Positions 22,387-32,990 of a stretch of 64,000 bases of DNA are shown piece after piece. Numbering within the stretch: position 1 is the first letter of the stretch; the number at the start of each line of letters is the position of its first letter. The stretch lies in contig NBIV01000046.1 in the NCBI GenBank assembly GCA_003194525.1, positions 124,001 to 188,000 on the forward strand, given 5' to 3'. The DNA comes from Gracilariopsis chorda (Eukaryota > Rhodophyta > Florideophyceae > Gracilariales > Gracilariaceae). The translations under genes and the position numbers were made by a program. Below the pieces are notes generated by a model. It saw only the letters and a list, made by a program, of their open reading frames with translations, had not been told where the DNA came from and ran no database searches.

Positions 22387-23508
22387 TTACTCCCAGTGCA
22401 AGATGTAACGATATCCCTTGTTCGTGTGGCTTTCCAACTGCTCCATTGCTTCATTCACCTGCTCCATGGGTATGTGTTCCGTCTTCCAAATGTCCGTATC
22501 TTTCATGAAGTCCATGTTCTCTACAACCTGGTTCATCATATCAATAGTCCTTTTTGTCCCACAAACAATACTTCCACCTATCCTCCTCTGGAACCCAACC
22601 AGCATTCCCCACGGCACAGACATCACGTTATCGACCTTGGGGACGAGGCCAACCTTGCAGAACGTACCGTTTGTACTTAAAAGGGGTAATTCCGATACCA
22701 CATTTGTGTTGCGTGGCGTAGTATCAATAATGAGATCGAGCTTACCCATGGCGCTCTTGCGATCCTCATCACTCTTCATGTTCACAAACTTGTGAGCCCC
22801 TGCTGCTAGAACACCCTCTTTTTTCGATGGCGATCCGCTCAGGGCCCAAACTACACAACCTCGCATTCGAGCAAGCTTGACAGCAGCCGTGCCGAGTCCA
22901 CCAATGCCCATCACGCCGACATTGCTCCCCGGCGTCGCGAAATCGCAAAGAGGTTCAAAAACAGTTCCACCGCCGCAAACCAGTGGACACGCCATCTCGG
23001 CCGGCAGGTTGTCCGGTACCTTGATTGCAAACTTCTCTTCAATTCGTTGATAACGAGCAAAGCAGCCGCCATGAAGATTGTACTGCAAAGGAGACGCACC
23101 AAATTTACCAGAGGAGGTGGAGAGATACAAGCCCTGATAGCCTTTCTCGCAAATGTTTTCGCGCCCAACTTGGCACCAGCGACATGTCCTGCAGGAATCA
23201 CGCATCCATCCAACGGCGACCTTGTCACCTACTTTTAGGTCTCGAACAGCGGAACCAAGATGGGTTACCTCTGCGATGCCTTCATGACCTAGAACGATAG
23301 GATAGTCAGTTGTACCGACATCGTTGTCTCGCATATGAATGTCAGTGTAGCACAGGCCGGTCATTAGGACTTTGACTTGAACCATGGTCGGCGTCATGGC
23401 CGGTAAAGTGACCGGTTGCAGCTTGAGCTTTCCTCCTTTCTCACTAACGACATAGCCTTCCGTGACGAGTGGCTTGTCCAAATCAAGGCCGTTCTGAACG
23501 CATGTCAT
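22387..23508 (-). CDS. Zinc-dependent medium-chain alcohol dehydrogenase
   Basis: An intact 373-residue ORF of the MDR superfamily, normal length. Catalytic zinc ligands are Cys53 (GLCYTDIH), His75-Glu76 (GHE) and Cys178. The structural zinc lobe has Cys106, 109, 112 and 120 (CRTCRWCQVGRENIC). The nucleotide-binding motif is GIGGLG at 201-206, followed by LSGSPSKKEG, where Ser/Lys suggests NADP(H). It oxidises primary alcohols or reduces aldehydes; closest in character to the cinnamyl-alcohol/YahK-like branch. No transit peptide is evident. The start is well placed. It lies just left of the Tc1 composite, reading away from it. Confidence 0.92.
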   Translation of the reverse strand: MTCVQNGLDLDKPLVTEGYVVSEKGGKLKLQPVTLPAMTPTMVQVKVLMTGLCYTDIHMRDNDVGTTDYPIVLGHEGIAEVTHLGSAVRDLKVGDKVAVGWMRDSCRTCRWCQVGRENICEKGYQGLYLSTSSGKFGASPLQYNLHGGCFARYQRIEEKFAIKVPDNLPAEMACPLVCGGGTVFEPLCDFATPGSNVGVMGIGGLGTAAVKLARMRGCVVWALSGSPSKKEGVLAAGAHKFVNMKSDEDRKSAMGKLDLIIDTTPRNTNVVSELPLLSTNGTFCKVGLVPKVDNVMSVPWGMLVGFQRRIGGSIVCGTKRTIDMMNQVVENMDFMKDTDIWKTEHIPMEQVNEAMEQLESHTNKGYRYILHWE

Positions 23509-24146
23509 TGCGTTTGATTACGTTACAATGGATTAGCGTATTCTTCAAGCAGCGGTTTTGTTTTAGATGGAGTGTGAAGTTCCGCAACCGCAAGAATGCT
23601 TCCAGATAGTGGAACGGTGCTGCTAGAGAGAGAAAAGGCAGGAACGGCGAGAGCGCTCATCTTATAGCGCGCCGCAGATCCGGGACAGCGGCGCCTCCTG
23701 GGGTGGCTGCGCCGTGATCGCGTATGTGCTTCTGTACGGATTGAAATTTTGATAGGAAACTGCCACATCTTGTAGATATCGTGTCTATCTTTGTCGACTG
23801 CCAGACGAATTCGCGGAGAGAATAGACGCTACCCGTCCGGAAGAGCGTCCAATACAAAAGAATAGTAAGATATCTAACCTTAATGTCTACAAGACAACTG
23901 TGTTCATACAGTGCGCGCAACTCCCTTAAGCACACGCACCCAACTGCCCATGGAAGGGTTTCAAGTGTGCAAGTATGACACTAATCACGCTTGCACAAGA
24001 GAAAAGGGTGCCAAAACTGATTGCTGTAGGCATTCATACCAGTTCCCGTTTCATACGGAGTACATGTATAAATCATACAGCGAAACAGTTTTAAGCACGC
24101 AAAATTCGTAATGACACATAAAGTAAAAGTGTACGTCTTTATTGTT

Positions 24147-24197
24147 TTAGTACTTTGTAGCACCACCACGCTTGTCCATCACAGCCAACAAACGTCT
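24147..24197 (-). pseudogene. Tc1/mariner transposase, C-terminal end
   Basis: Reads RRLLAVMDKRGGATKY then TAA, the standard C-terminus of Tc1-family transposases, on the far side of the piggyBac-like insertion from the piece at 27031-27288. Confidence 0.88.
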
Positions 24198-24359
24198 CTA
24201 GTGTCTATCAGACCGGTGCGCTGACCTCATATGAGGTCAGCGCAACGGCACGCAAAATTAAAAAAAAAATTGAAATCTGATCCGCATGGCCCCACATTTC
24301 AAATTTTGAACTTGAAACATGGCCAACCGGGTGGTCTTTCAACTATAAGTACTTGTAGA

Positions 24360-24399
24360 AGACGACCACTGAGCCATAACAGCAGCTCAGTGGTCGTCT
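24360..24399. repeat. Perfect 15-bp-stem hairpin with tRNA-like boxes beside it
   Basis: AGACGACCACTGAGC, a 10-nt loop, then GCTCAGTGGTCGTCT. The right arm plus the next 40 bp contain GCTCAGTGGTCG and GAGTTCGAACCTC at A-box and B-box spacing, but no matching acceptor stem, so it is at most a tRNA-derived relic. It lies in the 3' non-coding part of the piggyBac-like element. Confidence 0.6.
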
Positions 24400-24765
24400 G
24401 ATCACATGCGAGCAACAAAACATGAGTTCGAACCTCGCTGAGTTTCATAAAACTCCAAAACTCCTTCGGAAGCTCGACTAATTCTAAATATCTTTAAACT
24501 CTCAGAACGTTTATAAAACCCACTTGAACAACAGAAAGAATACGTTGAAATTTGTTAAAGGGGCAGTCTCGTAATAGAATTTAAATAATCTAACAAGTCT
24601 AAATAATGCGGATTGAATTAGTAGAGGGCTAAAAATAAATTGAACTTAATGTAAACTTTCGCATTCAAACTTAGATTTTTAATATAAAAAACGAAGGTTG
24701 ACAAGGTTGTGGACACCTTCATCAGCTTCCGAACTTCATTATACCGTGACAATCTTCAGTATGTT

Positions 24766-26822
24766 TCATAAAACAATCTCTATTAGTACCAGTGTGACAT
24801 AAAAACACTTCTTTTTCCTTTTTGATATAGCAGCCAGAACATAACAACTTGGACTTTGTATTAACTTTGCAGAAACTGCATCGTCCTTGATATAAAGCTT
24901 ATGTAATCTTGCCATCCTTTTTTTTCTCCTTCTATTCGTCTGCATTAAATGAAAGCCAGTGCCTGCAAACATTGGCTTTTCATGATCATTTTCACATTCT
25001 TCTTCATCTCTGCTCATTAGTCCTGTGGTATCCCATGTATTCTCAATTAGTTCATCAGCCAATTGGCAATAGAAGTGGTGCAGACTTTTCACGTTTCGGG
25101 TTCCATTTGCGGCTTTGTATAACTTCCAGGCGTCCACAATACAAATCGAAAAAGGAGAGCAGTTCACTCGAAATGACCACTCTTTCACTTCAATTTTCTT
25201 CTCCAGATTCAGATCATCTTGTCTGCATCTGTTATGGCGATCGACCATTGAACAGTTTTTGTAATACTCTTCACACACTTCGGGAATTGCGACCTCCATT
25301 TCCACTTTCTTAGAAATATTTCCCTCCCGTCTCCACCTTTCTCGAATAATACGACATCCAGGACTAACCGTGCCAGAGGTTGATACGAAATACCTTCTTT
25401 CCCTGTCCATCCACGTTACAGCCATTATATCATTATTGATAATGCTTCCTTTCGATAGCATAGATACAAAATCTCCCCTGTCTGATAAAGTAGTTTCGGA
25501 GAGATGTGTCATGGGATATTCACGATTAGCATTTTTGACAACTCCAGTAAACCTTAAACTCTTTTCCAGTAATGCTTTCGCTGCACTGAAAGACGCAAAA
25601 AAGGAATCCACACATTCCAAACTTTCTGATCCAAACCATGGTTGCACTAAGCGAAGTAAGACTGCCGTTCTATGGGCGTTATCAGAATCAAAAACTTGTT
25701 CCGGAATATTTGCACCCATATTGAGCTCAATGTTCAGCATTATGCCACTTCGTGCACAACATACGGCCTTCATTTCAAGACCATTTTCCGGCTTTCTGTC
25801 TAATGCCGTATAGTGCGGAAGCCCGACATCAATCCAATTACCACCTAATCCGTACCATCGTGACATTCCTTCGTCAACACATAAGGCATGTGATGGCGTG
25901 ACAAAAGACCGACGATGGTCATTGATTGCCTTCACGAAATCTGTTGCGAAGGACCAACGCGCGATTCCCTGCTCTTCAGTCACACCATTTCCGCTGAAGC
26001 ATATTGAACTTCTAAGCATTTCAAATATGTTCCGTGACATCGCAAGACCAATATTTGGCTGAGGAATAAACTTAGAAAAAGGCTCGAGGCTCCAAGGATC
26101 CCGTCTGTTAGAGAACTCAATGCGAGTCATGAGGATAAAAATTTCAAAGAATTTGAGCAATTCTCCCCCTGAAGTCCTCCGAACGTCTTTGCTTTCTAAC
26201 CGGACATTTGTTCTGTTCACTAAGAACTGCAAATGCTGCATAGGGAACATCCAAAGAAAGAAATCTAATGCACACATGTTTGGAGGAACGTGACGCGGTG
26301 AGATAAAATCTCCAGCTGGGCCAACCACTTTCCACTGATGCATTTGCATAAACCATTCAGAGGACTCAACGTCGTACAGGTTTCCCACACACGACCATGA
26401 ATCACAGTTGATTGGACAGGTGCATTTTCGCTTAATGAACTTGTTTGCGGTTGCAAAACTTGCATCTGAGATGGTGTCACAAGAGCATCTTCCTCGATAT
26501 TTTGCGTATTAATGGGTTCAACCTCGGTAATAGGCTCTTCTGCAGCATTCACGGCTTCGTCAACACCGGTACCTAGCTTGACACTAGATAGAGGTAGAGT
26601 TACTTCTTTTTCTCGGTTCGGTAGACGAAACTTCACAGTCAGAAAAGTAAGATTTCGATTGTTGATCTTACGAATGTCAACATTGAGGACAGAACCGTGT
26701 ACGGTTGTTGACTTCCATAGAGACCCGTAATAACCTTTGCATTCACCGTCATTTGTAACCAGACGAGCACGGCTGTTGACAGTTGTTCCAACAGTTCTGC
26801 GAAGATCTGTGGACGGGGCCAT
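24766..26822 (-). pseudogene. piggyBac-type transposase, one -1 frame change
   Basis: The main ORF (24766-26388, 540 residues from a GTG) is the DDE_Tnp_1_7 (piggyBac) domain: candidate catalytic Asp at 172 (CVDEGMSRW), 261 (CVDSFFAS) and 328 (WMDRERR), then YYKNCSMVDRHNRCRQDD. An upstream ORF (26265-26822) holds the N-terminal region and is joined by a -1 frame change close to 26390 (TGGGAAACC). Comparison with the relic at 40171 (VHERVW ... DPAGD) shows the two are one gene. The Cys-rich zinc-finger tail seen in the other copy (48.1 kb) is not evident here. It cuts and pastes the element; probably inactive as read. Confidence 0.88.
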
Positions 26823-27030
26823 TGTGTACGAATGTTGTTGACGATATTGCTTGATGTGACAGCTACGACTGTTGTTGATGTGTTGTGGACATGGTTCAGC
26901 GCTGCCGGCGTAGAAGACATGATGAGAAGATCAAAGCGAAAAAGTTTTTGGAAAAGTTTTGAGGTTTTGATAAAGTTCTAGAGTAATTAAAATTGACTTC
27001 ATATGAGGTCGCTGGTCAGATAGACACTAG

Positions 27031-27288
27031 GAATGGATAGGTACAGTTTTTGCATGTAGTCTACAGTCAAACTGCGCCATACATTTAGGATAGAATCCTT
27101 GAGCTCTTCGACACTCTCAAACTGCTTGCCATTGGCATAGAACTTTCTAGCCATTAGTCCCCAGACATTTTCAATTATATTTAGATCTGGAGGCTTATCA
27201 GGTCAACATAAAAAGCGAGCCTGATTTCCACGTAGCCATTTTCTAGTATAGTGCGAAAGACAAATTGACACACAATCCTGTTGTAAAA
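27031..27288 (-). pseudogene. Tc1/mariner transposase, middle part (second D and E)
   Basis: Read on the minus strand: QQDC supplies the second catalytic Asp and PDLNIIENVWGLMARK the catalytic Glu region, spaced as in the DD34E family. One in-frame stop precedes PDLN. The right side of this piece is cut by the Gypsy LTR (TAAAA duplication) and the left side by the piggyBac-like element at CTAG. Confidence 0.9.
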
Positions 27289-28112
27289 TGTGGTGCAATG
27301 CCCCAAAGGGGAAAAACACCGAAAGAAGTTCGGGATCTTCCTCTCACGAGGTGAACCCAGTTGGGTAGAGCCCTCCCAGAGCTGTCACGGCGAAGCCGGT
27401 TTGTAAGACCAGGGACACCTGTCGCGACTCGCGCAGGGAGGTAAAGGCGAAGAATCGGTATCCGCGTGAGCGGGGTGTGGTACTCACTAGAGGTATGTTT
27501 CCACGTAAGTGGGGGTGCGTGAGCGGATGCGCACACGAGGGCCGCGGATAGCGGGAGGTGCTACCCTAAAAAGGGGAAAAGGAAGGGCGAAGAGGAGGAA
27601 GAGAGGGCGAAGTGAGTCGCGAGAGCGACGGGGACGAACGGCGATGCTGGTAACAATATCCCTATACAGGACGAAACACCAATGCAATTGGAACAATTAT
27701 ACTCCCAGTGATGGGTCCCTTTAGATGTGCAAGGGGGTTAGATGTCCCGTGGTTTACGGCGTTTCCCTCCAAGGAGGAGTAGAGTACGCGCGCAAGCGGC
27801 AACAACTAGAGCCAATTCCCCAGGTTGGGGTCCCTTGTTGGGGAAGGTTTACTGGTGCGACGGCAGTGCGCCGTCGCACTAAGTACTAGCTTCCCAGAAA
27901 TGGGTGTGAAAATAATAAATAATATTAACTAAAATACTCCACATTTCGTGGCAACATCCACTACTGTGGCCAACCGCCAATTGACCCAAAACCGTGTCCC
28001 ACGTGTCCATATCCACCATAGTGGGGCGTAGTTCATATACACAATACACAACCGATAATATCGGGAAAGCGTTCAAGTACCAAGAATCCCTCCCTGAGGG
28101 CGTTGCACTTCA
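27289..28112 (-). repeat. Gypsy 3' LTR
   Basis: 824 bp, the partner of the LTR at 38006-38829, with about eight substitutions and no length difference. The left flank TAAAA matches the right flank of the other LTR. Confidence 0.92.
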
Positions 28113-28126
28113 TATCCCCCCCCTTA
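28113..28126 (-). other. Polypurine tract (plus-strand primer)
   Basis: On the minus strand AAGGGGGGGGATA immediately precedes the 3' LTR start TGAAGTG, the position and composition of a polypurine tract. Confidence 0.75.
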
Positions 28127-28169
28127 AGACGGGAAAACGACCGCGGACGCGGAGGATTCCCAGACGAAA

Positions 28170-29957
28170 ATGGGTGATAAAAGCGCGTGCTCTGTCCCCG
28201 GTTCTCCGGTAAATCCCTCTGCACCAGAGTCATCAAGCACACAAACGACAACAACAGCCACCCTCGACAAGGGAGAAATGAACGACGACAACAACATCAA
28301 CAACCACAGCCAACCTCCGAGACTTCTCAGGCGATACACCACCGGTTTCCGGTCAGTTCCCCTGCCTCAGGGCGATCGACATCCGGTACAACCGGGGAAT
28401 ATGGCTGCTGCAGACGACCATCCCTTCGCACTACCACCTTCGGTGGTGTCCTCCAGAACCACTCCGGTGTCCAACTGGCCAACCTACAACACCCTGGTGG
28501 GGCTCAACCCGATGAATCGGAATCACGCGTCGCGCCTGCGCCTTGCCCCGTGGTTTCACCCGGTCGCTGTCCTCAATGAGGGATTGGTCACCGCTTATGC
28601 GGATGGCTCAGACACCCTTCCGGGAGATCTGCCCAGAGCAGTCACCACGTCGTGGGATTGGCGTCACCAGATTGCGATTCCGCGTCACCACCTCCGAAGA
28701 AATTCGGGCGAGACCGTCGCTGCAGCACAGACCGCGTTGACGCGCATGGCGTACCAACGGCAGAGCCGGGCTCCATTCGATGTACCGGTCCCACCGGAGT
28801 TTGGCTTCGACGTTAGCTACTTCCGCACTCGCGGGGAGATTGGGTACGGCGAGAACCTGTTCCGCCTCGAGACCCTCGCTTGGAGGAATTTTCCCGCAGC
28901 GCGGCAAGAAGCCCTTTGCTGGGAGCGACCGATTATTCTGGCGGAGTTCAGGTACCTTCCCCGGCAATACCGGTCCAACTTTCTCCAAAACTTCATCCGC
29001 TACGAGCGGCGTTGGCGATCCCGATTCGGGTATTTTATCCCGTATCAGAACGTGGAGATAGAGCGGATTGCGCCGCCTCACCGACTAGGTCGGTATGTAG
29101 CACTCCCCGAGTGGTGGCGCTTCCATGAAGCCTGCCGGGGGTGCTACATAGAACTCCCGCCGGTACTTACGTACCTCGGTTCGCTGCTCATGCAGGATCC
29201 CCGGTCGGGGTTGTGGTCCGTAGTGGTTACGGAGTGGGCGGCCCGCACTGCGGCTTATATCCTCAACGAGGCGTACGACCAGTATCGTCTCTGGTTCCTT
29301 CAACCGCGTGTGCGGGCAGCGATCCGAAACCTGGATCTTCGCATCCCCCTTGGGGGCCAGGCCAACAATGAAGAGGTCCTCCAATTACTTGGGTACATCG
29401 ACAGCGTTAGCTGGAGTGAGGTCCCCCTGGAGCAAAACGGTCGTCTGGATGGCGGTAGCGGTAACACCGGTGGTCCGAGACTCGGTAGAAACACCGCCCT
29501 TGCGGGGGATTTTATCTACTTCGACCCCTGGGAGTTCCGGTAAATTTCCTCCGAGGAGGCGCGCGAGCTTCGCGATACGCCCCGGCAGGTGCCGGAAGAC
29601 CACCCGGTGGGGTACGTCGATTCTGACGACTACTACCGCGCATACGGCGGGGATGACCCAATGGTCGATAACGAACCGGAATAACCCGGGGAGATGGACG
29701 TAGAGGAAACTGGCACTAGCGCAGAAGCTTTCCCAGAGGGGGTATCTCCGGCCGAGCCGGCTGCTGTCCCTTCGGCGGCAAGTGCCGGACCTTCAATCCC
29801 CAGCGGGGTGACGGCGAATGAAAACGAAATCATCGCACGTTTCCTCCGGGGTGCCGGTCTTAGCGCTGCCGAGGTATCGGGGGATGTCACCACCATGGCG
29901 GACGCGTTGGCCTACCGCCTTGCTGGGGGTTACGCCCCGGACGATGGGGGTGAGTGA
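28170..29957 (+). CDS. Long antisense ORF inside the Gypsy element
   Basis: Opposite in orientation to gag-pol, between the chromodomain and the 3' LTR. The first 457 codons are open (28170-29543). The same frame continues as protein-like sequence through TAA at 29541-29543 and TAA at 29682-29684 to 29957 (595 codons in all). The N-terminus is low complexity; the middle is rich in Trp, Tyr, Phe and Arg (YLPRQYRSNFLQNFIRYERR, LPEWWRFHEACRGCYIELP), which is unlike a random shadow ORF. There is no known domain. Antisense extra ORFs are known in some plant Gypsy groups; this one I do not recognise. Confidence 0.6.
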
Positions 29958-30148
29958 AACCTCTAGTCCAGTTTCCTGGTTCTTCTTTCCCTGGCTATGC
30001 CAGTTAGTGTAGTGTAGTATTGTGGGGAGCTAGCTGCTCCCTTGAATAAACTTTCCCGTTTAGAACGGTGCTTCTCGGTTGAGTTCCCCGTCTTCGATGG
30101 ACCTTGTCTTGTTATCCTTTCCTTTCGCTCTCCGCTCGCACGGCAACT

Positions 30149-31995
30149 TTACCCAACTTGGGCATTAACCAGCGTGGCTGGGGCTGCAGTTCCCGTTTGA
30201 CGGTGGTATCGCAGGACCTGCGACCGTGGGAGGTGTTCAATTGGCTCCCACGTATCCCCACTGGGGTCGTACCCGTACCAGCGGACGCGGTATTGTAGAA
30301 TACCATCCTGGTCCCAGGTGTGTCCGACAAGTCAGTCTACTACGAACTCTCGTTCGTAGACCTGCCGGCCGTGCCGGGTGGTGGTTGTACTTCCTTGCGG
30401 GGGCTGCCCGCTGTGCGGTATAATGTCCCTTAGCAGGGTGTTCGGCGATAACTCCGGCGTTGCCGTGCGCTGTGATAGCGGCCGCTGCTCATGCGGGAAG
30501 ATATCCCTCAAGAGGGTGTGTGGTGCCACGGTTTTCACCGGCAAGTCATTCCCCATTGGGGTATGTTCATTTCCGCTTTCGCGGTATTGCGGGCGAACCG
30601 CCAGTCGGCGGGGGACTTGGGCTCCGCCTTCGCGGTTGAGCTCACGAACCGCGAGTTTGCGGGAAGATGACCGCTCCTGCGGGATCGGCATTTCCACAAT
30701 CCCCTCGGGGGTCCCGTGCGACACGGTGATTGGGTGGCAAACCGCCTCCCTGCCAGGCGCACGAGCGCTCTGCACCATACGTTCCGGCGATGCCGTGGTG
30801 TCCCCGGCTACTGATGGGTTGCCTGGGGCTAACTCCAGTACACCGGTATTTTGGTCAAAATTCCCCTTTGGGGGGTGCCGGGCAGGTGCCGATGATACCC
30901 TTTTCAGGGGAATTGCCGCTAAGCGCGGTGCACCATCTCCATGAGGAGAAGCAGCGTCCGGTACGACCGGTTTCGAGCGTGCGATGGCGCGCGTTTTTCC
31001 CGAGTTCCTCGGTTCTTCGCCGCAGCGATGCGGGGGTTGGCGCAAATTATTCCCCGTAGCGGGGGCTTCGATTCCGTCAACGACGGGAGGCGTTTCCGGT
31101 GCTTGCGAGCCAGGGCTTAAAGCTTCAACTGCGGCTTGGCTGCCTTTTTCCCCAAGAGGGGTGTGGGTATTTCCCTGTGAGGCCGGCATATCTGGGCGCC
31201 CCTTCTCCGCAAGGCGCGGGTCTGATCGACCTGATTGAACCGCTTCCGCGGGGACTTCCGCCAACGGCGGCTTCGAGGCATCGGGCGATTGCCTTTCCGC
31301 TGCTGCGGTATTGGAGTGAGGCTTCTCGTTTTCCCGTGACAAACGGTGTATTTGCCGCTTTTGCGGGGCCTGCGCGTCTGGTTCCTGCTGCACAGCACTG
31401 CCCGGGAACGGGGGATTAGTTTCGCGTGACATACTCCGTGCTCCACGGTCAGTGTTCCGTATGTTACGTTGTGTTTCCCGTTGCGACGGCGATATTGTTC
31501 CTCGAAGACGAGTGTTCTCCTCCCCCTCCTTAGACGGAGCGGCGGGATAAGGGATAACATTCCCCGCCTGGCGGGTATAGATGCGCGCCAATGGGGCAGA
31601 CGTGGTAGGGGGGGCGCTGAGGGGCCCGAATTACCCGGCTGAGCCGGTGAGTCCGACAGAGTCGGTAGGTCTGAGAGTACCCGGCTGGGGTGTGGTAGTA
31701 CCGTAGGTCTAGTACTCCCGGATGGTTCCGGTGTTGCAGAGTCCGTAGAAACGGGGTTGCCTGGATCCAGGACTACCTCTGACGAGGGAGGAGGGGCAAG
31801 GACAACACGATCACGGGAAATCCGTTCGTGCGTGTCGCCCATCTCTACCACGACAGTGTCGGTGTTAACAGAGATGACCTTGAAGGGTCCATCCGCCACA
31901 GGCGAGAGTTTGTGACGCTTCTCCCGTTCCGGGTTGTAGTACTCCTTCCTGATGAAGATGTAGTTATTTGCCCGAATCGGGGGGTCTTTCCTCGC
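30149..31995 (-). pseudogene. Integrase C-terminus, Pro-rich linker and chromodomain
   Basis: The first part (frame ending near 31600) holds the integrase GPY-like segment (NYIFIRKEYYNPEREK, VADGPFKVISVN). At a run of seven C (minus strand, near 31612) reading moves -1 into a ~400-residue Pro/Arg/Ser-rich linker (31591-30332). A TGA at 30332-30334 then interrupts the chromodomain, which spans it: YEREFVVD before the stop, then YRVRWYGYDPSGDTWEP and HLPRSQVLRYH after, ending at a TAA at 30149-30151. Chromodomains bind methylated histone tails and steer integration; CGA-to-TGA would explain the stop. Confidence 0.85.
30408..31366. repeat. Cluster of GC-rich mini-hairpins
   Basis: At least fourteen stems of 4-5 bp with 2-4 nt loops in 960 bp, for example CCGC/GCGG at 30408-30418, CCCT/AGGG at 30427-30438, CCCC/GGGG at 30551-30561, 30701-30710, 30863-30873 and 31150-31161, CCCCG/CGGGG at 31052-31064, CCGCC/GGCGG at 31258-31270. 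The same pattern runs through the LTRs, gag and pol of this element but not through neighbouring Copia or DIRS-like elements. Confidence 0.85.
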
Positions 31996-32990
31996 AAGCG
32001 AGCGTCAAAATTCCGCTTGTAAGTGGCTTGGGCCCGTGCCATAGACTTCCGCGCAGCGGGGACCAGCTTGGGAAGCCATTGCTTCCATTGCTGCCGGTAG
32101 ATACCCACAGATGGGAAATTGTCCAAGGTAGCTTGGGCTTTCAGCGCCACAGGCGGGGGTGTTCTAGATAGAACCAACTCGAATGGCGAAACTCCGGTAG
32201 TCCGGTGTACCTGCGTATTGTACGCGTAGGTTACCGCATCAGCGTACATGTCCCAGTTCTTTGGGTGGTCTGCGACGTAGGAACGTAACGCCGCGAGTAA
32301 CGTCGGGTTAAACCGTTCAACTTGCCCATAACACTGGGGGTGGTAGGTAGTCGTGAACAAGTTCTTGACATCCAGGATGCGACAAACATCCTGGAAGAAC
32401 TTGCTCACGAACTGCTTCCCGTTGTCGGAGAGCACCTCCACAGGGGGACCGTAGACAAAAATCCAGTGCGTCACCAGAGCCTGGGACACCGTGAGAGCGG
32501 TTATCCTCCGAAGAGGGACGGTCCGTACCAGCTTAGAAAAGCGGTCGGTAATGACAAGTAGAAACTTGTTTCCCCGTTTCATGGTGAGTAATGGTCTGAG
32601 AATATCGATCGCGATAAACTCGAGCGGCGCCCTTGCGGGGAATAGTTTCATCTTCTTCGCATTTTTGCGGAGCTTGACGCGATTCTTCGCGCATTCGCTA
32701 CAAAACCGCACGGTTGCGTAGCAATCCACCGCCATGGCGGGCCAATAGAAATCCCTTCGCAGGGTTAGGTAGAGTTTCCTCCCACCTGGGTGACCTCCAA
32801 TGCGGGCGTAGTGTGATAGATGTAACACCCGTGACTACAGGGAATGAGGTACCACAATCTGTGAGCGTGCTTCGACCTTCCTTACGAGGTAGCCTTTGTC
32901 GTTTACCCCGAAAGGGAGATCTTCACGACCGTTAAGACGGGCACGAATCCTCGTACAGAATGGCTCGCCGAATTGTTCTCGGATCATTTC
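31845..32990 (-). pseudogene. Gypsy integrase core with in-frame TAG
   Basis: The zinc-binding HHCC part (HLSHYARIGGHPGGRKLY, then CSECAKNR) is followed by the DDE core: AIDIL, LSDNGKQF and GQVERFN. A TAG at 32835-32837 sits just before the HHCC region in an otherwise continuous frame that starts near 33050. At a run of six C (minus strand, near 31990) the reading moves -1 into the C-terminal integrase segment. Confidence 0.88.

Larger units (their letters stand above)
24202..27026 (-). mobile_element. piggyBac-like element inserted in the Tc1 transposase
   Basis: The termini are inverted: TGTCTATCAGACC at the left (24202) and its counterpart TGTCTATCTGACC reading in from 27026, each flanked by CTAG (24198-24201, 27027-27030). 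CTAG flanks are unlike the TTAA of classical piggyBac. A perfect 26-bp palindrome (half-site GCGCTGACCTCAT) lies at 24218-24243 and a similar imperfect one at the right end (around 26995-27012). Between them is one transposase gene. The 500 bp downstream of the gene are AT-rich. Confidence 0.8.

Noticed and set aside
24385-24437. Possible tRNA gene (A-box and B-box-like sequences)
   Set aside because: No matching acceptor stem and only four of five T-stem pairs; the A-box is one arm of a perfect hairpin. At most a tRNA-derived relic.
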